Made by a program: the position numbers and the translations under genes. A stretch of 64,000 nt of DNA, taken from assembly GCA_965277595.1 (NCBI GenBank), contig CBDIDH010000002.1, positions 2,232,001 through 2,296,000 of the forward strand. The letters run 5' to 3'. Below the pieces are notes generated by a model, which saw only the letters and a list, made by a program, of their open reading frames with translations, had not been told where the DNA came from and did no database searches. Positions 60,101 to 64,000 of the stretch are shown in pieces (positions within the stretch are counted from its first letter, which is position 1; every line of letters starts with the position of its first letter). Source of the stretch: CBDIDH01 sp965277595 (lineage in GTDB: Bacteria > Planctomycetota > Planctomycetia > Isosphaerales > Isosphaeraceae).

Positions 60101-60979
60101 ATGCCGGTGCTCGATCGTGAGGAGTACATCGAGCAGGCCTACTTCTTCCAGGCCTTTCGCGAGCGGATGCTCGACGGCCAGCCCTCGCAGGAGATCCTCG
60201 CCCGGGTCGGTGACGAGCTTCTCGCGACGACCCGGTTACCTCTGGCGATCTCCTTTCTCAAGTCCGAGATCAAGGCGAGCGGCCTGATGGGTCCGGCGAT
60301 GGCCCGGATTGGCCACTACTTCACGGCCTTTCAGGCGCATGTCATCACCCAGGCCGAGGTCGATCTGAGCCGGTTCCCGATCGAGGCGGCCCTCCTCCTG
60401 CTCGAACGCGAGGCCAAGTACAAGGCCGAGGGGCCGAACCTGCCCGGCCTCTTTGTTTACCAGTTCGAGGCCGTCTCGCGGAACCGGCTCGGCTACAACA
60501 AGGGCCTGGAGGCGATGGCCGCCGACCCCTTTTACAGCGAAGACTGGCGCGATTACATCGTCACCCTTCGCGCCCGGATCGGCGACGTCGATTTCGCGGA
60601 CCTGATCTACGTCCGGTCATCCTTCTTCGTCACCGAACGGCGCAGGCTGCATCCCGATTTCGTCCCCCGGTTCCCCACCCTTTTCGGCGAGAAGGAAGGA
60701 AAGATCGCCCGCGCCAATCGCGGTCGAGACCCGCTCTATCTCTTCTCGGCCCTTCAACGCCAGCTTGGTTATCCCGAGGTTCCGCGCCCCCGACGTCCCG
60801 ACGAGGCCGAGGCCCGCATCGCCCTCCTGGAACAGCGCGTGACGCAACTGGAAAATCGAATCAAATCGCTCGAAGGCGAGGTTCACGACGACGTTGACCT
60901 GAGCCAGTTCTCGGTCAAACCCGAAGACACCGCCGGTCCTCCCACGGGCTGGGGCGCGAACTTCGGCGAGGACGACTGA
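60101..60979 (+). CDS. Conserved-looking protein with C-terminal coiled coil, unrecognised
   Basis: 292 residues from ATG 60101 (AAAGGGAG 10-17 nt upstream), which follows the HAD gene by 59 bp. Cytoplasmic in appearance, mostly helical: EYIEQAYFFQAFRERM, then QEILARVGDELLATTRLPLAISFLKSE, FLVYRSSFFVTERR-like strand later, and a heptad stretch EARIALLEQRVTQLENRIKSLEGEV (about 242-266) that should dimerise. The tail is acidic. No domain I recognise; the neighbouring HAD gene may be a partner in the transcript. Confidence 0.72.
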   Translation: MPVLDREEYIEQAYFFQAFRERMLDGQPSQEILARVGDELLATTRLPLAISFLKSEIKASGLMGPAMARIGHYFTAFQAHVITQAEVDLSRFPIEAALLLLEREAKYKAEGPNLPGLFVYQFEAVSRNRLGYNKGLEAMAADPFYSEDWRDYIVTLRARIGDVDFADLIYVRSSFFVTERRRLHPDFVPRFPTLFGEKEGKIARANRGRDPLYLFSALQRQLGYPEVPRPRRPDEAEARIALLEQRVTQLENRIKSLEGEVHDDVDLSQFSVKPEDTAGPPTGWGANFGEDD

Positions 60980-61016
60980 ACCGACACTTCAGGCGTCTAC
61001 GAAAGGAATTCTCTCC

Positions 61017-62273
61017 ATGACCTCAGGACGCTTTGCCCCGATCCTGGCCGTTCTCGCCGCCGTTTTGTCCGTCGTGACCGCCGAGACAAGGGGCGTCGAC
61101 TTCGATCGGATCGTCATCGACAACGACTTCCCGGGCGCCTATCAGGTCGAGGTCGCCGACATCAACGGCGACAGGAAGCCCGACGTTGTCGCTGTCGGTG
61201 GCGGCACCTGCGCCTGGTACGAGAATCCAACCTGGAAGAAGCGGATCGTCACCGGTCCCAGGCAAACACCCGGCATCATCAGCAGCGCCTCGGCTGATCT
61301 CGACGGCGACGGCAAGGCCGAGATCGCCATCGCCTACGAGTTCGAGATGAACAACCCGAGGAAGGGAAAACTTCTTCTGGCCGTTCAGGACAAGGATTCC
61401 AGGGACGGCTGGTCGACCCGGCTTATCGACGACGTGCCGAGCATCCATCGGCTCCGCTGGGGCCGCATTTTCGCGACGGACGGACCCCAGTTCGTCCGCC
61501 CCCCGAATGCCCTGGATCTGGTCGTCGCCCCGATCTTCGGTCCCAGCGCTCAACCCCCTGCCTTTGACCAGGAAAACGCCCGCCTCGGCATCTACCTGAC
61601 CGGACCAGACCCCAAGGCGGGCCGCTGGAGCTTCCAGAGCCTTCCCGGCGGGGGCCAGGTTCTCCACGCGATCGAAGTTCAGCCTGGTCCAAAACGGATG
61701 CACGAGGTCGTGATCCTCGCGGCCAACCACCTTGGCGTGATGGGGATCGTCCCGTCCGTTGACCCGCAAGGCACACCGTCCTTCGCGGCCTTCGACGTCT
61801 TCCCGATCCCCGAAGGTTCACCCCCGAAACGAGGTTGCAGCGAGGTCCATCTTGGCAAGCTTGCCAACGGCCGTGAATTCCTGGCGACGATCGAACCCTG
61901 GCACGGGTCGATCGTCGCCGTTCGGTTCCGAAACCCCGACCCGCCTGGAACTCACGTCAATCTCAACTTCGGTCCCCGCGCCGTTCTCGATGACACGCTT
62001 GACGAAGGCCATGCCCTCTGGGTCGTCGACATCGATGGCGACGGCGACGCCGAGGTCTTCGCCGGGCATCGAGGCAAGGACCATCGAATCTCTCTTTACG
62101 ACTTCAATGGCAAGACCAAGACCTGGGAACGCACCGTCATCGATCGCGAGATCGCCGCGCAGGACCTTCGCGGCGGCGACCTCGACGGCGATGGCACGGC
62201 CGACGTCGTCGCCGTCGGCGGCAAGACGCATAACGTTGTCTGGTACAGGCCCAGGAAGCGATTCAGGCCATGA
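61017..62273 (+). CDS. Secreted FG-GAP/VCBS-repeat protein
   Basis: 418 residues. Signal peptide 1-26. Repeated calcium-type loops of the FG-GAP/VCBS propeller: DINGDRKPD (about 48), DLDGDGKAE (about 94), DIDGDGDAE (about 339) and DLDGDGTAD (about 388), each followed by a V/I-rich strand and W-Y/W-E aromatic positions (CAWYENPTW, VVWYRPRKR). It would form a seven-bladed-type propeller outside the cytoplasm that binds other proteins or glycans. It is 37 bp from the coiled-coil gene and 48 bp ahead of the YncE-phosphoesterase gene, so the three may be one transcript. Confidence 0.87.
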   Translation: MTSGRFAPILAVLAAVLSVVTAETRGVDFDRIVIDNDFPGAYQVEVADINGDRKPDVVAVGGGTCAWYENPTWKKRIVTGPRQTPGIISSASADLDGDGKAEIAIAYEFEMNNPRKGKLLLAVQDKDSRDGWSTRLIDDVPSIHRLRWGRIFATDGPQFVRPPNALDLVVAPIFGPSAQPPAFDQENARLGIYLTGPDPKAGRWSFQSLPGGGQVLHAIEVQPGPKRMHEVVILAANHLGVMGIVPSVDPQGTPSFAAFDVFPIPEGSPPKRGCSEVHLGKLANGREFLATIEPWHGSIVAVRFRNPDPPGTHVNLNFGPRAVLDDTLDEGHALWVVDIDGDGDAEVFAGHRGKDHRISLYDFNGKTKTWERTVIDREIAAQDLRGGDLDGDGTADVVAVGGKTHNVVWYRPRKRFRP

Positions 62274-62321
62274 ATCCAGGATCGAACAAGACTTGGCCGA
62301 GAACCCGAGAGACCGACATCG

Positions 62322-64000
62322 ATGATCAACCGCTCGACATGCTTGTGCCTGGCTCTGATCGCAGCGCTGAACGCTTCGGGTTTCGCCGAGGAACCCGTTC
62401 AGGAACGGCCGAGAGCCACCTTGCCCGGGATCACCCTGGAAGGCAAGGTGCTCTTGCCGAACGGCTGGTCGTTGCGGCCGGCTGGGAAGCAATCGAGGCT
62501 CGGAGACTTCCCCGTCTCGATCGCCGTCCATCCGACCGAGCCGATCCTGGCGGTGCTCCACGCCGGTTATGGCGAGCACGAGGTGATGACCGTCAACGCG
62601 ATCAACGGCAAGGTCATCGGCCGGGTCGCGCTGGCGGAGACCTTCTCGGGTCTCGTCTGGTCAAAGGACGGACACAAACTCTTCGCCGGAGGGGGTTGGG
62701 ATGACGTTGTCCACGTCTTCGACCACGCCGAGGGTCTGCTCACGAACCCGACCAAACTGACGTACCCCGAACATCTCAAGGGGAAGGCGCGCCGGGGCGT
62801 GGCGGGGCTGGCGATCTCGAACGATGGCAAGACGCTCTGGGTCGCCAACGTCTTCGGCCATACGGTCGCTCGCTTCCGACTGGACGGCAGGCCCAAACTC
62901 GACGGCGAATGGCCGCTCGGCGACAACGCCTTTCCCTACGCTTTCGCGCTCGACGAGGCGAGGAACCGGCTTTATGTGAGCCTCTGGGGCGCGAGCAAGG
63001 TTGCCCTGATTGACACGGAGAAGGCCGAGGTTGTCCAGCGGTTCGCGACCCAGGAACACCCCAACGAGATGCTTCTGGCCAGGAATGGCAAGATCCTTTA
63101 CGTCGCCAACGCCAACCGGAACACCGTCTCGGTCTGCGACACCGAGGCGGGCAAGGTGGTCGAGGAGATCGGCACGGCGATTGACCCGCGAGCCCCCGCC
63201 GGTTGCACGCCGAGTTCCCTGGCGCTCTCGGCCGACGAATCGGTGCTCTTTGTCGCGAACGCCAACACGAACGACCTGGCCGTTGTGAACGTGAAGGAGG
63301 TCGGCGCCAGCACGCCTCTCGGTTTTATCCCGACCGCCTGGTATCCGACCTCGGTGCGGATCGCTCGGGACGGAAAGACCCTGTACGTCGCCAACGGCAA
63401 GGGGGCGTCATCGAAGGCCAACCGCGACGGCCCGAACCCGCTGGCCAAAGGAGGGTCCGACAAGACCCGCGAATACATCGCCGGTCTCTTTCAGGGGACT
63501 CTCTCGATCCTTCCCATGCCCGGCCCGAAGGAAATGGCCGGATATTCGAAGACCGTCTACGAGTGCAGTCCGCTCCGCCGCGATGATCCGACCGCCGTCA
63601 CCGGTCCCGCCCCTTCGAAGGGGAACCCGATTCCCACGAAGGTCGGCGATCCGTCGCCAATCACGCACTGCGTGTACATCATCAAGGAGAATCGGACGTA
63701 TGACCAGGTTTTTGGGGACATGCCCGAGGGAAATGGCGAGCCGGGGCTCTGTCTCTTTCCCGAGTCGGTAACTCCGAACCATCACGCCCTGGCTCGTGAA
63801 TTTGTCTTGCTCGACAATTTTTACGTCGATGGCGAGGTCTCGGCCGACGGCCACGAATGGACGATGGGCGCGTACGCGACCGACTACGTCGAGCGAACCT
63901 GGCCGCTCAGTTATCGAGGCGACCGCCGCGTTCCGTATCCGTCCGAGGGGGGCCTCGCGATCGCCAAGCCGCAGGCCGGCTATCTCTGGGATCGCGCCGC
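62322..64000 (+). CDS. YncE-type propeller fused to phosphoesterase domain (cut by right edge)
   Basis: 559 residues are visible from ATG 62322, open at the window edge. Signal peptide 1-22. Residues 45-400 are a YVTN/YncE-like propeller (SIAVHPTEPILAVLH, LFAGGGWDDVVHVFD, TLWVANVFGHTVARF, ILYVANANRNTVSVCD, VLFVANANTNDLAVVN). From about 448 the phosphoesterase family (PF04185) begins: E-N-R-T-Y-D-Q-V-F-G at 456-465, then a V-T-P-N-H-H-A-L-A-type segment and D-G-H-E-W-T-M (metal ligands). Such bifunctional proteins are common in planctomycetes; the substrate is a phosphodiester or phosphate ester, unproven. Confidence 0.85.
   Translation, partial: MINRSTCLCLALIAALNASGFAEEPVQERPRATLPGITLEGKVLLPNGWSLRPAGKQSRLGDFPVSIAVHPTEPILAVLHAGYGEHEVMTVNAINGKVIGRVALAETFSGLVWSKDGHKLFAGGGWDDVVHVFDHAEGLLTNPTKLTYPEHLKGKARRGVAGLAISNDGKTLWVANVFGHTVARFRLDGRPKLDGEWPLGDNAFPYAFALDEARNRLYVSLWGASKVALIDTEKAEVVQRFATQEHPNEMLLARNGKILYVANANRNTVSVCDTEAGKVVEEIGTAIDPRAPAGCTPSSLALSADESVLFVANANTNDLAVVNVKEVGASTPLGFIPTAWYPTSVRIARDGKTLYVANGKGASSKANRDGPNPLAKGGSDKTREYIAGLFQGTLSILPMPGPKEMAGYSKTVYECSPLRRDDPTAVTGPAPSKGNPIPTKVGDPSPITHCVYIIKENRTYDQVFGDMPEGNGEPGLCLFPESVTPNHHALAREFVLLDNFYVDGEVSADGHEWTMGAYATDYVERTWPLSYRGDRRVPYPSEGGLAIAKPQAGYLWDRA

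Overview
The window looks like a chromosomal segment of a GC-rich planctomycete, most likely in or near the Isosphaeraceae. The pointers are: three proteins with the N-terminal planctomycete extracellular motif (LE-x-R-x-L/V; 464-940, 18311-20524, 38120-39433); a DUF1559 pseudopilin-like protein with the H-x9-DG motif (28797-29849); several multihaem cytochromes, two of them with the CX4CH haem variant; DUF1111, Uma2, TPR/VCBS/UnbV and YncE-phosphoesterase families. The taxonomic call is inference; no rRNA or tRNA gene is seen, and no insertion sequence or CRISPR array.

Layout. (1) 1-940: a truncated FHA-domain gene at the left edge and a small exported protein. (2) 1160-17905: the most striking part, a redox cluster. 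On the plus strand are a fused NuoE-NuoF flavoprotein and an 830-residue iron-sulfur protein carrying two cyclic-nucleotide-binding domains. Convergent to them are a diheme cytochrome b-like membrane protein and a decahaem cytochrome c. Then come two pentahaem c554-like proteins and, on the minus strand, an outer-membrane barrel followed by a 1325-residue decahaem protein ending in an LVIVD-type propeller. Together the four cytochromes have 30 haem-binding motifs. No nuoH/L/M/N-type pump and no hydrogenase subunits are present, so I read this as a candidate route from NADH through the inner membrane to the periplasm or cell surface. (3) 18311-24113: a duplicated GlcG/HbpS-type protein, a small secreted protein, a CDF metal exporter and a polysaccharide flippase. 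(4) 24293-30273: an esterase whose 3' end overlaps antisense with a large TPR-VCBS-UnbV gene, a small lipoprotein and the pseudopilin. (5) 30274-37994: envelope and housekeeping genes (sugar-nucleotide epimerase, GT87 and GT-B glycosyltransferases, SGNH hydrolase, 2-hydroxyacid dehydrogenase, Uma2, alpha/beta hydrolase). (6) 38120-45215: a CAP-domain protein, an M48 protease divergent from a BlaI-type repressor with a well-placed operator, a DUF1111 dihaem protein and two paralogous membrane proteins. (7) 45246-54040: MgtE, SerS, an M20 dipeptidase, a solute-binding lipoprotein and unrecognised genes. (8) 54113-57506: a same-strand run of small orphan genes that may be an acquired island. (9) 57776-64000: an esterase, a HAD phosphatase, FG-GAP and YncE-phosphoesterase proteins, the last cut by the right edge.

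Five intergenic copies of a palindromic element built from the heptamer GATGACC (A 20565, B 22244, C 34365, D 38041, E 57627) are scattered through the window and form a clear repeat family. Many long antisense ORFs exist only because of the GC-rich third codon positions and are left out.
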